From contig NC_080418.1 of NCBI RefSeq assembly GCF_029873635.1, positions 150,033,748 to 150,097,747 of the forward strand: 64,000 nucleotides of DNA, read 5' to 3'. The translations under genes and the position numbers were made by a program. Below are positions 27,261-41,600 of the stretch, piece by piece. The notes below the pieces were generated by a model. That model had not been told where the DNA came from. It saw only the letters and a list, made by a program, of their open reading frames with translations, and did no database searches. Source of the stretch: Malania oleifera. Its lineage: Eukaryota > Streptophyta > Magnoliopsida > Santalales > Ximeniaceae. Every line of letters starts with the position of its first letter. Positions within the stretch are counted from its first letter, which is position 1.

Positions 27261-29383
27261 ATCATTTGGTATCAAAGTGGGTTTACATAGACTTAATAGT
27301 TCATTTGTAAAAAAATCACATTTCACACATCGGTGTAACTCCATTCGGTGAGGGACACTCGTCCACTAGACCATCAATTTTCTATGGTGTAAATTACACC
27401 TATTGGAAACGTAGGATGAACATATACCTGTTAAATGTAGATTGGAAGGTATGAAAAATAGTTACTAAAGGAAATCATGTTTCCATGAAAGTAATTGATA
27501 AGGTAAATGTACCTAAAACTGAAGATGAGTATACTGAAGAGGACTGAAAATCAATACAAAAAAATGCTACTACGATGAACTTGCTTTTTTGTGCATTAGA
27601 TTTAAATGAATTTAATAGGGTAATGGCATGTAACTCTGCTAAAGAAATTTGAGAAAAATTAGAAGTTACATATGAAGGCACTAAGGAAGTAAAAAATAGT
27701 AGGATAGACATGCTCACTAGTGAATATGAAGCATTTAGAATGATTGCTGATGAATCTATTCAATCCATGTACACTAGATTCACACACATGACAAATTCTT
27801 TGAATGCACTTGGAAAATCTTACCTTACTTATGAGTTGATCAGGAAAATACTTAGGGAACTACCTCCAGTGTGGGAGGCAAAAGCTACGACAATAGCAGA
27901 ATGGAGAAATCTCAAGGAGATGTCTGTTGATGAACTTATTAGATTGCTTATCACCTATGAGCTTGCAATAATTGAGAGGAAGAATGAGCAAAGCAAAGTA
28001 AAGAAAGCCACAACGCTTAAGGCATCATCTCACTGCTCTAGTGAGGGAAGTGATTCAGAATCAGATGACGACGTGGCCTTGCTAACAAAGAAGTTTGGGA
28101 AGTACTTGAAGAAGAATAAGAAGTTCAACAGAAAATTCCAGAACTCAAAATCAGAAAAAGGAGAGTCAAGCATGAAGAAAAAGAAGGAAGATCCACCAAC
28201 ATGCTACAACTGCAGAGAGGTCGGACACATCATACCTGAGTGTCCCAAACTAATGAAAGCCTCCAAGAAAAACAAGAAGGCGCTAAAAGTCGGTTGGGAT
28301 ATATACAACACAAGCTGTTCAGAATCTGAATCTAGTGATGATGAGATTGCCAATTTGTGTCTAATGGCACATGATGACCATGAGGTACAATCATCATTCT
28401 CATCCTCTTCTTATTATTCTAGTGATTATGAAAATGAGAATGACATGCTTCCATATGATGAACTGAAACAAGAGTATTTGTACACTATTAAAATGCTTGA
28501 GAAGAAAACTAAGAAAATTTTCGATTTGAAAAATAAAGTCAAAGAACTTTCAAGTTCAGTTGAACGCCAAAATGAATCTCATGCATCTCTCATGATTAAC
28601 AAGGATTTGAAAATTGAGGAGCTAGAAAAGAATTTGAAAGATAAATCTGAGATTATCTAAAAATTTACTAAAGGACAAAATAATTTGAAAAACTCCTAGG
28701 AGCTCTAAAAATGAAGGTCTTGGTTTTAATGGGAAGGAAAATCTAAAATAGAACATCTTTACATGAGATATTTTGTGTAACGCCCCGAATCCTTAAACCC
28801 GGGTCCGGCGTGTTATACCGGATAAAATTCTTGATAATCCATAATTAACATAACATACGCAGCGGAAAACATAAACAAAATCTCCATATAATACAATACC
28901 AGAGTTTACTAATTTTTATCTATAATTCAAAGTATCCATCCAACACCTGCATTCTCATATATACATACATCTCCAAAAGCATTTCAGTATTTTCACAACC
29001 ATTATGTTCTCAATAGGCTTAAAACATAAATATTTACATTCCCCCAAAGTGTTTTGAAAATATACCCTTTCTCTTTAAGTCTCTCAAAATGCTAAATACC
29101 CTCGAGCTCCCTAAGCTCGACCTCGAGGATGTCCTGAAAAAGAAATAATCATATTCGGGTGAGACACATCTCAGTAAGGGAAGAAATATACATATTGAAA
29201 CAGCGTGTGGCCAACATGAGATAGATAGATATCATTTTTATTTCATTTTCAAATCATCATATAACATTGAAATTGTTTTCTGAACCTAAACAATCACATG
29301 CAAATATTTAACCCACAAGATTACCCAAGGATAGGGGTGATTACCCGCCCATATAAGTAGCACCCCTCTGCTCTGATACTTAG

Positions 29384-31703
29384 TATTGACCCTATGGGTC
29401 ATACCCTGTTTTGATTATGACAAATACTCTAGTATTTCATGGTTTGATGAGTTTGTGTGCAGGACCGATCGAACGTATCCTATGGTGCACGCACACGACA
29501 CATAAAGTGAAGACCTGAAGACCCTATTTATGTTGTATTGTAATTTAATCATTTATTTGGGTCTGTAATAGTAATTAGGAGAACATGGTCTGTAATAATT
29601 AATGTCTTACCTGCATGGTAAGATCGATAAGCTCAAGACCATAGATGGACCTTAGGGAACACCCTTCGGTCAACCGAAAGTCGACCGACACCGGATTTTT
29701 TCGGTGTCTTAGATTTGGACACAAAATGACCCTAGGACACTCACTCATGCATACATATGTTTGAATATTTAACTTAGGTGATTGCATGCTTGAAAAAGGA
29801 CAAAAATGTACAAGTTTTGTACTTTCGGTCGACCAACCCACATAGGTCATTTTCTCCTGGTCGACCGAAATCGGTCCGGGTCAACATGTTGACCACGGTC
29901 CGGTCGACCGAGCCCTTACAGTTCATTTGACCCCGGTCGACCGAACCACCTGGGAGTCAACATTTTAACCTCCCGGTCGACTGAGCCTTTATAGTTCATT
30001 TGACCCCGGTCGACCAAACCACCTGGGAGTCAACATTTTGACCTCCTGATCGACCGACCACTTTTGTACTCCAACTACCTAGTTGACCAGAGGGTCCTCA
30101 GGAAATTTCCCAGCGGTCTGGTTGACCGAACCAAGTAGTTCAAAATGGCCCGGTCGACCGAACCTCGAAAATTTGGGAAGTCGCTCACTTCCGGTCAACC
30201 GAGCCCTCAATTCAAAAACCTCCTGGTTGACCGAACCATTTGAGTCCTGGTCGACCGAAACACTTTTGGTCGACCGGACCTCTCGAGTTGCCCCTTAATT
30301 TTTACCGTGGTTAATATTTTTAAACGGGGTTAACTTGGTTAAAATATAATAAAACTTTCCTAATAATCCCATATGTGTCCTTAACGGTTATATTTTAAGG
30401 GTAGTCTATATATACCCTCCCATTTGGAATAATTAGTAAGACATTAGCAAATATAATTAACCAAAATCCTCTAAATCTCAAAAAGCCCATATTTCATATT
30501 CAAGCTTTAAACTCCTACTCTTACTCATTTATATTGCAAATACTTCCTTGTAAGAGTATTCTTGTGCTTATCTCACCTAACTTAAACTCTCTTTTGGTTG
30601 TTTTACTTGTGATCTATATTTCATAGAGAGTAAGCTACAAGTTCTCCTAGGGGACTTCATAAATAAGCCTTCCATAGGAAAACTCCCTTAAGCTTATGAG
30701 TTTTGCATTTTCATTACGATACTCAAGAATTCATATTGAGTTTTGGTTGCGAAAAATATTTTACAAATCGTTTTTCAAATATCTCTTGTGATTTATCTTG
30801 AGAAAAATATTTTGAGATATTTGCTTGCGTGCTGAAGATATTTGTTACTATACTTTTTGATCGAGAATATGTTCTTAATACAAAGATCAAATAAATATTT
30901 TTGCAAACCATCTTTGAATATTTCTTGTGGTTTATATTAAGAAATATTATTTGTTGAGATATTTGAAGTGTGCTTGTGATCTTTGTTTGTGCATTGTGAC
31001 TGAAATATTATTTTGACACAAAGATCATACCATTTACACTCTCACACACTGATTGTTATATTTGCATAAATATTTGAGAGTAAACACTTAGACTACATCG
31101 AGCTTATCAAATCCTATCTTTTGGTAGTGTATTGATTATACTGTGCGTAACTGGGTACATATCTACTTTACACGAAAGCACAATCACTGTACGATTTGAT
31201 TGTATTTCAAATTTATTGTATTTCTAGGCACGGGCTTGAAGAGGGAGACTAGCCCTGGAATAGTCCCGGATTGGCTTAGTCCCGGTTAGGAAAGTTAGGT
31301 GCGTCGTCCTGTTAAGGCGTGTAGGTTGAGGTCAGCCCCGGTAATTGACCTGGTTAAGGTTGAGGTTAGCCCTGTGCTAATTGACCTGGTTGTTTAGGTG
31401 CCGCTCCACCCGTTAAGTGAGCCTATAGTGGCAATCCTTGTGCTTGTTGGCCAAGGCAGGGACATAGGCAATTTGGCCAAACCTCGATATCATTTATGGG
31501 TGTCGTCTCTTTTATTGCTTTATTGTGCATGCCTGGTTAAACGTTTATTGCAGTTTAAATTCCATTGTATATTTACATTGATTTATTTTACATGCACTAG
31601 ATTGACCTTAAGCTTGTGTAATACTGTTGTTAGTGGTTTGACTTAAGGCAATAATTTTAAAATACCACTTCACCCCCCTATTGGGATTGCACCAAAGCTA
31701 ACA
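29384..31703 (+). mobile_element. Copia (SIRE-like) solo LTR nested in the Gypsy-like LTR
   Basis: Starts TATTGACCCTATGGGTC and ends GGATTGCACCAAAGCTAACA. The opening GGTTTTGAT(A/T)ATGACAAAT-type text and the closing CACCCCCCTATTGGGATTG parallel the LTRs of the larger Copia at 25123 and 40091, so it is a related family. Flanks CTTAG / CTTAA fit a 5-bp duplication with one difference. About 2.3 kb, no coding domains. Confidence 0.8.
29660..30290 (+). repeat. Array of spaced GTCGAC-core palindromes in the Copia LTR
   Basis: About 15 occurrences of CGGTCGACCGAA or close variants (GGTCAACCGA, GGTTGACCGA) are spaced roughly 20-45 bp apart. The spacers partly repeat each other (for example CACCTGGGAGTCAACATTTT occurs twice). 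Each core is its own reverse complement. Confidence 0.85.
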
Positions 31704-32174
31704 CTTAAGTAACCCTAACGTCACAATTAAAACATATCAGAGCACTCACCTTACTCAGTAACCCCTCAAGTGGTAGATTAATCTCGTACTCACACAGTTC
31801 AACAATAGTTTACCGACAAAGGCCCTAAGGATAGGGAATCCTACCCGGCCATACAAGTAGGTTCCCTCTACCTTAGTGTGTTATGCAGCTACTATCACAT
31901 TTGAAGCTACTAGTGCACTCGCCTTACTTAGCAAGTCCTCAGGCGAAGAGTATGCCTCGCCCAATCGTAACATGTTCTACTTACATACATACTTCTATTA
32001 TCATAATACATCATTCTGTTCTGTCATTATACATTCATGCACATTCATTCCTATTCATAACTTAACTTTGCATTTCATTTCACTTTAAGTGACTCTTTCC
32101 CATTTACATCATTTACCTTTGTCATTTCATCGTCATTTCATTGCATAACATTTCATTTCATTACTTCATACTAC

Positions 32175-32293
32175 AGCTGGTCTTTAGCCATCATCAGTTA
32201 GTCTACGTAGAAACGTGCTAGATCTACTATCACAGCTCCTTTTAGCTGTCATCAGTTAGTCTACACAGAAGTGTGCTAGATCTGCTAACATGG
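32175..32293 (+). repeat. Two-unit 60-bp tandem repeat inside LTR
   Basis: Two units share AGCTG/AGCTCC...TTTAGC then CATCAGTTAGTCTAC and GTGCTAGATCT. The second unit differs at several positions. Confidence 0.7.
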
Positions 32294-35200
32294 CTATCTT
32301 TCAGCTGTCTTACATTTACATGATTGCATTTAACATACATAGGCAACATTGTCCATATCATATTTTATTCTCATTATTTTACTTACTTAGCTTGCATCTC
32401 ATACATTTAACATATAATTTGCACAGATTCTCATGCCACACAATTTAGCAGTAAAATTCATACATATTTCTCATAAAATAAGCCAACCCACATTTAACAT
32501 TTAGATGCTCAAAATACACTTCATTTCTTACATAATTTTTTAGAAAATTCCTTTCACTTTCGTTTGTTTACTTTCACACATACATAACTATATCGATAAT
32601 CCTAGGCTTAGAAAACATAAATTTCATGACTGACATTTTAAAACCACATAAAAAACATATATACATAAATAACACATGTTTATTTTTAATTCATGAAAAA
32701 CCTGATTTAATATATAAACTTTTCTCTTACCTTGTTTCTTGAACTACACCGACAGGGACTCCGAAAAAATACCTGCGGTGCTCACCCGAATCTTGAATCA
32801 AAAATTCTAATCCCATGTAATTAATCCCGAATAAAATATTATTTTAATATTTTCTAGGCCCATAAATTCTAAATAAATAAATATATCCTTAAATATAACC
32901 AAATTACCAAATTTCTCAAATTAATTAATTCATTTCCCCAAAATACTACCCATTTAGCATTCCCTAGGCTCCACACATCTCAAATTAACATTTAAACTAA
33001 TATTTAATACTCCCACTTAATTTTCTAAATTATGCCTGCGGGACTCAAAATTACACCCGCGACACTTACCCGCTCCCTGATTCAAAAACCCTAATTTCAT
33101 TTAAATTATTTCTAAATAACATACTATTTAAATATTTTCTAGGATCATAATTTTCAATTTACAGTTATACCCGCAAATTTAATTAATTTGCCAAATTTCC
33201 CAAATCTCACTCTCGCTTTGGAGTAGGGCCTAGAAAATCCTAATTGAAAAATTACCTATGTCAAAATGACGACGACGACGATTAGGACCACATGGTGGTA
33301 CCTGTTTGCCGATTTAACAGTAGATTTAAAGCAAAATTGAGAAAATGGGAAAATAATACCTTTCCCTAGAAGCAGTGTCTAAGTCGTTCCCACAACCAAT
33401 CTGCTCCAGTAGAAATGTCGGCAGCGGAATCAGGATTCCAACGGTGCCTTCCGTTTCGCGATCCGCTGCCAATTCGCCGAGAAACTGAGAGAAAAGAGAC
33501 AGAGACGGAGCAACTGAAGGCGGCACAGGAACTTGTAAGGGGGGGGGGGCGTACTGGCTTCTGCTTCTTCTTTCTTCTTCTTATCTTTTTATCTCCTTTC
33601 AGTAAAAGTAACTTTACATATATATATATATATATATATATATCTTATTTTAATTATTATTTTTTTAAATCCAATGCAATAATATTTAATTTAACAACTA
33701 GTTATTTAGTTATTTAATTTATCTTAATTTAATTTAATTTTTTCCCACGTCATTCCTTTTATTTATTTATTTGTTATTTTATTTATTATTATTTTTTCTA
33801 AATTATTTTAATCCTTTTAAATTTCCGGGTCTTTACATTTTGTGAGAGAGTCAAAATCATATGTTCCAACTAAAGACTATCATAGAAATATTACATGCTT
33901 TTAATGTAAGAGATTGGGTCACATAAAATTTGACTGTCCTTTCAAAAATAAAGATGTCAAAATTAAGAAAGTCTGGAAAGTCAAAGGAGAATCTAATACT
34001 AACCCCCATAGACTCAAGAAAATCTGGGTACTAAAACTAGTTGTCTGATTGTGTCTTGCAAATATGCTTAAGATCATCATCCTCAAAAGACAGATGGTAT
34101 ATGGATAGTGGATGTTCACGTCACATGACCGGGGATCAAACGAAGTTCATATCCATCACACCCAAGGATGAATGATTTGTCACTTTTGGAGATAATGCTA
34201 AGGGAAGGATCACAGGTGTAGGTAAAGTTGATAATGATTCATCACTAATCATAGATGATGTTTCACTGGTTGATGATTTAAAGCACAACTTATTGAGTAT
34301 AAGCTAACTGTGTGATAAAGGTTACAAAGTGTCTTTTGAACATGACAAATGCATTGTTGAACACAAAACTTATAATAAGATATTGTTCACTACTTAGTGT
34401 CATGAAAACGTATATTCCACTAGTTTTAATAACTTAACCTCTCAAAGTGTGACATGCTTCTTTGCTATGAATGAAATTAGTTGAATTTGACATAGGAGAC
34501 TAGGACATGCAAACATGGACTTAATATCTAAATTAGTTAAGGGAGACTTAGTTAAGAGATTGCCTAAGACAAAATTCGTCAAAGATAAAATTTATGAGGC
34601 TTGTCAACTAAGAAAACAAGCAAGAACGAGCCTTAAGAAGAAGAAAGAAATCTCTACTACTATTCCACTGCAAATGTTACACTTAGATTTATTTGATCCA
34701 AACCCAATTCAGAGTTTAGGAGGAAAATCATACGCATTCGTTATAGTTGATGATTATTCAAGATATACATGGGTACTATTCTTAGGCCACAAAGATGAAG
34801 CGTGTGAACAATTCATAAACCTGTGCAAGAAAATCCAAAATGAAAAGGGACATACTATCACTAAATTTCGAAGTGGTAGGGGTAGAGAATTTAAAAATCA
34901 AGGCATGGAAGACAACTGCAATTCACTAGGAATAGCTCATAATTTTTCGGTTTCTAAAACACCACAACAGAATGGTGTAGTTGAAAGGAAGAATAGGTCT
35001 ATACAAGAAATAACCAGAACTATGCTTAACAAATATAAATTACCTAAGTATTTATGGGCTGAGGTAGTAAATACCGCATGCTATGTTCTAAATAGAGTTT
35101 TGATTAGACCATCTCTTAATAAGACTCCGTACGAATTATGGAATGACCATAGACCAAACATAGCATATTTTCATGTCTTTGACTGTAAATGTTTTGTGCT

Positions 35201-36508
35201 TAGAGATAATGAACATTTAGGAAAGTTTGATGTGAAATCAGATGAAGGTATCTTCCTAGGGTATGCCTTAGATAGTAAAGCCTACAGGGTATACAACAAA
35301 CGAACATTAACCGTTATAGAATCTATTCATGTAGTGTTCGATGAGTCAAATCCCTTCTCCAAAAGAACTAATGAAGATGAAATTAAGATAAACAAGGAAT
35401 TTGAGAAACTATCCATTGAGAATGATTCAAAAAAGAAAAATGAAATTAAGCAACCATCCACTGAAACTAATCAAATTGAAAATGAGGTTAATGAACCACC
35501 TAGAGAATGGAAGTACATAAAGAATCATCCCATTGATCAAATAATAGGTGAACCATTATATAGAGTGGCCACTCGATCCTTATTTAGGAATATGATCAGT
35601 CATTTTGCCTTTCTATCTCAAGAAGAACTTAGAAATGTGACTAAAGCAATTAAGGATGAATCATGGGTGTTGTCCATGCAAGAAGAGCTAAACTAGTTTG
35701 AGAGAAACAAAGTATGAACATTAGTTCCTAGACTTGAGGATAAGACAATCATTGGAACAAAATGGATATATAAGAATAAGAAAGATGAACATGAGATAAT
35801 TGTTAGAAATAAGGCTAGACTAGTAGCTCAGGAATATAACCAGGAAGAAGGAATATATTTTGAAGAAACCTTTGCACCTGTAGCTAGAATTGAAGCCATT
35901 CAAATACTTTTAGCCTATGCAGCTTTTAAGGATTTCAAGCTATATCAAATGGATGTCAAAAACACATTTTTAAATGACTACATAAGTGAAGAAGTGTATA
36001 TAGAACAACCCCCAGGTTTTGAAAACCATAAGAATCCAGATCACGTCTATAGATTGACAAAAGCCCTGTACGGTTTAAAGCAAGCTCTTAGAGCTTGGTA
36101 TGAAAGGCTAAGCGGTTTTCTACTAGAAAATGGATTTATCAGAGGAAGGATAGACACAACTTTGTTCATAAAGTTTAATAAAGATGACATTCTCCTAGTT
36201 CAAGTATATGTAGATGATATCATATTTGGAGCTACAAATAAAGACTTGTGTAATGAGTTTGCAAACACTATGTAAAATGAATTTGAGGTGAGAATGATAG
36301 GTGAACTAAATTTCTTCCTAGGACTTCAGATCAAACAAGCGAAACATGGAATATTCATAAATCAATTGATGTATATTAGAGATCTACTCAAAAAGTTTAA
36401 TATGGAAGATGGAAAAATACTAGGAACACCTATGAGTGCTTCATTGAAAATAGACAAAGATGAATAAGGTATACCAGTAGATGTTAAGCTTTATCGTGGA
36501 ATGATTGG

Positions 36509-36541
36509 TGTAACGACCTCAAAATTCATACCATTTTTTTT

Positions 36542-36583
<42 letters not shown>

Positions 36584-37068
36584 AACCATGTATCTAAAGT
36601 CATATGATAAGCATTCCTACGCAACGGAAACATAAAACATATCACTATTACAACATAATTGTACAATACCAGAATCCAGTATATACAGATCATATCCATA
36701 CAAAGTAAACCCCTCTATCCCCATCTTTCCCAAAAATACAAACTCGTCAAAAACTCACCCAAAACCCAAGGTGATCCAAATATCCTCTATCCGCGAGCCT
36801 GATCTGCTCGCCCAGCTGTCTCACCTGAAAAATGGTACTGTAATGGGGTGAGTCGACGCTCAGTAAGTAAAAATATGCTATCACTAGTGTGTGACAACTA
36901 AGTTAAAGGTACTTCAAAATATAGCAACTGAACTGTAATGCAACAATCTGTAAAACATATCTTTCAAATATATCTATCTTTCTCAATTTAAAATACACTG
37001 TATCGTCTGTATTTTCTACTTTTCATACTGATAATTTATTATACTATTCTCATCATATACTGTAAAAC

Positions 37069-37112
<44 letters not shown>

Positions 37113-37698
37113 TGTGCTTTTATCCTTGGGACTCTGTACGTCATGATTTGACGCCTCATGACAGGATTATGCGGCCCGTAGGCGGGACTCTATCTGGTCG
37201 GCCCTCCAGATAGGTCATCATACTCTACATTACCTCAGCCTGACCAAACTGCATCCTCTCCTAAGCTTGGGACTGGCTACTACCTCGTCAAATCGGCCCC
37301 CTCAACCCAGTGTACTGGGGAGCTGCATACTCTCCGAGCACGGCTGACGATACCCACATACTATCTGAGATATGTGGTTGCACTCTATCTATATCTAGCA
37401 ACGGTACCGTGCTCTGTAATCTGTATCTGTCTGTGTATCTTTCCTCAGGGATCTGATACTATATACATATATACATATATACTCTTTTACTGTTTTCATT
37501 ATGTTTCCAAAATTACCGTAACGCAGTCTTTATGTACTATATATATATACTATAAAACTATATACTGCATCTGTAGCATCTTGATGCTACCTCTGTATTT
37601 CTGTTTGTATATTATGGTAATAGGAAACATGGCATAACAAATTCTGTAATAAAGCTGTGGTATAAATACTGATCTAAATAATACTGTATACATGTATT

Positions 37699-37741
<43 letters not shown>

Positions 37742-38688
37742 CTGTTTCCTGAACTATTCATATAAAAACTGTATATGCATGTACATTTCTCTGCGAATAT
37801 AAATCTATCTCTGTATAATCTCATATATTGGAAAACCATATCAAATGTATATACTATCTATATCTTTGTATGTAGTATAGTATGATGTTTCATAATAACT
37901 GTATAAATTCATTCTTCACATGAAAGTCTACTTAGGCCACACAAATATTTATGCTCATTTTCTATAAAAACTGTATAATAGACTGACATAAAAATATGCT
38001 TATAAAATCTCTATTAAAACTCCTAGCATAACATATTTCCCTTATCTCAACTTTGAAAAGCCCCTATTAAAATCTAGCTCTATACCCGCAGGATTCCTAG
38101 ATCAACCTCTTGAAAACACAATATCCCAGAACAAAATATTATTATTTTTCCTCCCACGTCATTTCTTATAACTACCATAAAGCCAAAAACTCAATAAAAG
38201 ACCTTACCTAGAATTTGGGATGAAATCCAACTTCGTTTTCTCGACGATCCACTCTGGCAAACTTGTAGGGAATTCCACCAGAAGCATTGTGGTAGCCTTA
38301 GATCGTCGATCCGGCGACTGGTGGGGTCGAAAACGAAGAGAGAAGGGAGAGAAAGTCGTAGGGAGAGAGAGGAGAGAGAGAGAGAGAGACTTCTTAAAAT
38401 GAATTTATTCCCGGAGTTGCGTATATATAAACAGAGGATTTCGTTGACGAGACCCTGTATTCGTCGACGAGTCCTTCACAAATTTCATGGACAAGGCCCT
38501 GTATTCATCGACGAAATTCAGGCTACCTCAGAACCCCTCTTGATATTTTCTCATCAACGAAGCCCTGTGTTCGTCGACGAAATTTCTTAACCACTCGTCG
38601 ACGAAGTCTACGGTCTTCTTTTGTTTTTGTATCTATTTTCCTCTCTCTTTAATATTTGAATATCAATATTTTTTTCTGGGTCGTTACA
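36509..38688. mobile_element. Gypsy-like solo LTR nested in Copia reverse transcriptase region
   Basis: Runs from TGTAACGACCTC to GGGTCGTTACA (2,180 bp), with perfect flanking 5-bp duplication ATTGG (36504-36508 and 38689-38693). It shares GGGTGAGTCGACGCTCAGTA-type text with the other Gypsy-like LTRs. It contains (AT)n runs at about 36547-36580, 37074-37108 and 37700-37742, and a palindrome array at 38425-38610. No internal domains. Confidence 0.87.
38425..38610 (+). repeat. TTCGTCGACGAA palindrome array in LTR
   Basis: Six to seven copies of TTCGTCGACGAA or one-base variants are spaced about 20-45 bp apart, with CCCTGTATTCGTCGACGA-type units. They create small repetitive ORFs that are not genes. 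Confidence 0.8.
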
Positions 38689-41600
38689 ATTGGTAGCCTA
38701 CTTTATCTACTACCAGCAGACCAGACATAATGTTTAGCGTATATTTGTGCGCAAGATTTCAGGCGGTACCAAAAGAGTCACATTTGCTAGCTGTTAAACG
38801 AATACTTAGATACCTGATAGGAATCGTGGAAATTGGATTATAGTATCCCAAGTATACATCTTTTGAGATTATTAGCTATTCAGATGCTGATTTTGTTGGT
38901 AGCAAAGTGGATAGGAAGAGCACAAGTGACACTTGTCATTTCTTAGGACATTCATTAGTCTCTTGGTTTTCCAAGAAGCAGAATTCAGTTGCTCTTTCCA
39001 CAGTTGAGGCAAAATACATAGTGGCAAGTAGTTGTTGTGCTTAAACGCTATACATGAAGTAACAACTAAAGGATTTTGGATTAAGCTATGAAACAATTCC
39101 TATAAGATGCGACAATACGAGTGCAATAAACATCTCAAAGAATCCCATATTATATTCACGAACTAAGCATATAGAAATGCGACATCACTTTTTTCGTGAT
39201 CATATGCAAAAAGGAGATGTGACACTTGAGTTTTTATGCATGGATGAACAATGGGCAGACATATTCACGAAACCACTTGCAGAGGATAAGTTTATCCAAA
39301 TTAGGGGTGAATTAGGCTTGATGTACAGTCGAGAGGATGCCTATAATTACATTAGATGACATAATTCAGAGGGAGCAACGTCGCTTAATATTCACAATTG
39401 GTTAAAAAAAAAAATTTCACTTTCAACTCATGTGTTCTTATTTGATATCACATTAGTCAACATTTGGTATTAGATGTTAATCATCACATAATCTTTGAAA
39501 ATTATCACACTGTGTATATTCATGTTGAAATTTAAATTTAGCAACACAGATGTCTGCAATAGCAAGGGGGAGAAGTAAATTAAAGTAACACAGGAAGACA
39601 TGTTTCGTAGTACAATCATTTCACAGATGCTGGTTGAATAAGTTCAAAACTCTAAGAGTTATAGCGAGAGAAAAATATACGACTATGTCCACTCATGTAT
39701 TATTATACACCTTTTTGTGATGTCAAAAGGGGGAGAAATATCAAGAGCAAAAATTGTTGGCAAAACTAATTGTGCAAAGGGGGAGAAGGATAATAGCAAA
39801 AATTGTTGGAAAAATCAGGAGCAAAAATTGTTGATAAAACTAATTGTGTAAAGTGGAGAAAAATCAGGCTATAGGAGAAGAATGAGGATAAACAACTTGT
39901 GTATGAACATGAGGATATTTCATTTGGAATTAGGTTAAACAACGTGTGTATGAACATGAGCATATTTCATTTGGTATGAGCATTTTTCATTTATTGAATA
40001 TTTGATGCATTATTTGAGGGGGAGCCTTGTTAGGCGTAACCCATCATATATTTATGCTCGTGTATTTGTCATTATAAAAAAGGGAGAGATTGTTGACTCT
40101 ATGAATCTAATCCGGTTTTGATAATGATAAATCACTTGGTATTTGATCTGTGCATTGAGTTTGTGAATAGGAACAATGTTTAGCATGCACGGAAGGATAA
40201 CAAGTCATGGAAGCCATGAAGATTAAAGCATACACATCTTGGCAAAATCCATGGAACTAAAAGAGTTGAAGAATGAAGATGCAAGCGACAAGTTCAAGAG
40301 CGTCATGAGAATGGGTACTTAGAACTAATGTATTTACATTTCATATGATTTAATTTGAGGCTTAACATAAACCCTATAATGACCTTAGGACTCATGCATC
40401 TCATGAACATCATTAGGGGACATTTATGGACTTAGAAATATTTTTAAAACCCCGAAAAATATTTTTATAAAAGAGCCAAGAAAGAGAGCAAAGGAGATTT
40501 TTTGAATCAAAAAGAAAAAACCAGGAATATGTTACTTCAAAAGACCGAACTCAGCGTTCAGTCATCTAAAGTTACGAAGATCGAAGTTAACCTCAGTCGT
40601 CTGAAGAATTTCTTCAGAAGATCGAAGATTAAGTTCAGTCGTATGAAGAATTAATGGTGAAACACAGAACCTGACAGAAGCACCTCAGAATATTGAACTT
40701 AGACTTCAATCATCTGAACCCGACACTTCAGAAGATTGAACCCCAACTTCTGTCGTCTGACCCTTTGTCTAGGTTATTTTTTCAAAGTTTTAAGGAACTT
40801 CAGTCGTCTGGGCCTCTAACCTCAATCGTCTGAACCTGCGAGAAAGTTTAAAAATCTAATTTTTAGTGAAAAAATATGCGAGCTATTTTTTGATCCAACG
40901 GTTGAGATCTATTCTAAGGGAAAGATATCTATATATTCAATATCTAAACCCTAGTGATTAAGACTTTTGAAAGAGAAGAGAAGAGAACAACGCTTTTGAA
41001 AGGTAATTGAGAAACTTGAACATATTGCTATACGATTGCCTGCACTCCAACCTATACTCATCAAACTTGGGCAAATCAACTCAAAAAATCAAAGGGAATT
41101 CATTTACACATCTTGATTTCAAGTTGGTATTGTGGTTTGGTAAATTCATTTATTATTTTCAAGAGTTTCTCATCTCATCATCTGTTATTGAATATTATTA
41201 GAGAGATTGATCTTGAGTATTCATATACATATAGAGATTGTTTTTGACAAGATCATTGCTTGAGAAAGGTATTTGTCATTGGTTGAATAGTTTTTGATTC
41301 AAGAGTGTATCTAGATAAAGACTTGATATTTTTTATACTACAAAACTATTTGATCAAATATCCTTAGAAGTTCATAACTATATATATTTTAGGGATATTT
41401 TCTGAAAAATCCTATATTAGGTTTTGATCTTTGGTGATCACATCATATATATACATATATTAATTTGCATATTACAAAGATCATATTGTGGTTGAAAAGT
41501 TGGGAGAAAACTTATTGATTTAGGTCTTTACAATATTCAAGACAAACTTTTTAACAAGATCATATTTGATATTTGTGCATCTTATCTTCAAAGCTATTAC

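Larger units (their letters stand above)
28776..33837. mobile_element. Gypsy-like solo LTR nested in Copia gag-pol region
   Basis: Begins TGTAACGCCCCGAATCC and ends CCGGGTCTTTACA, flanked by the 5-bp duplication TTTTG (28771-28775 and 33838-33842). Without the nested Copia LTR (29384-31703) it is about 2.7 kb. It shares with the LTRs at 36509 and 43918 a GGTGAGACACATCTCAGTAA-type block and a conserved YCAGTAGAAATGTCGGCAGC-like block near its right end (about 33405-33430). No internal domains, so it is a solo LTR. Gypsy assignment is by inference, as for its relatives. Confidence 0.85.

Noticed and set aside
38220-38590. Small ORFs with repeated VFVDE-type text
   Set aside because: They arise from the TTCGTCGACGAA palindrome array in a solo LTR, not from a gene.
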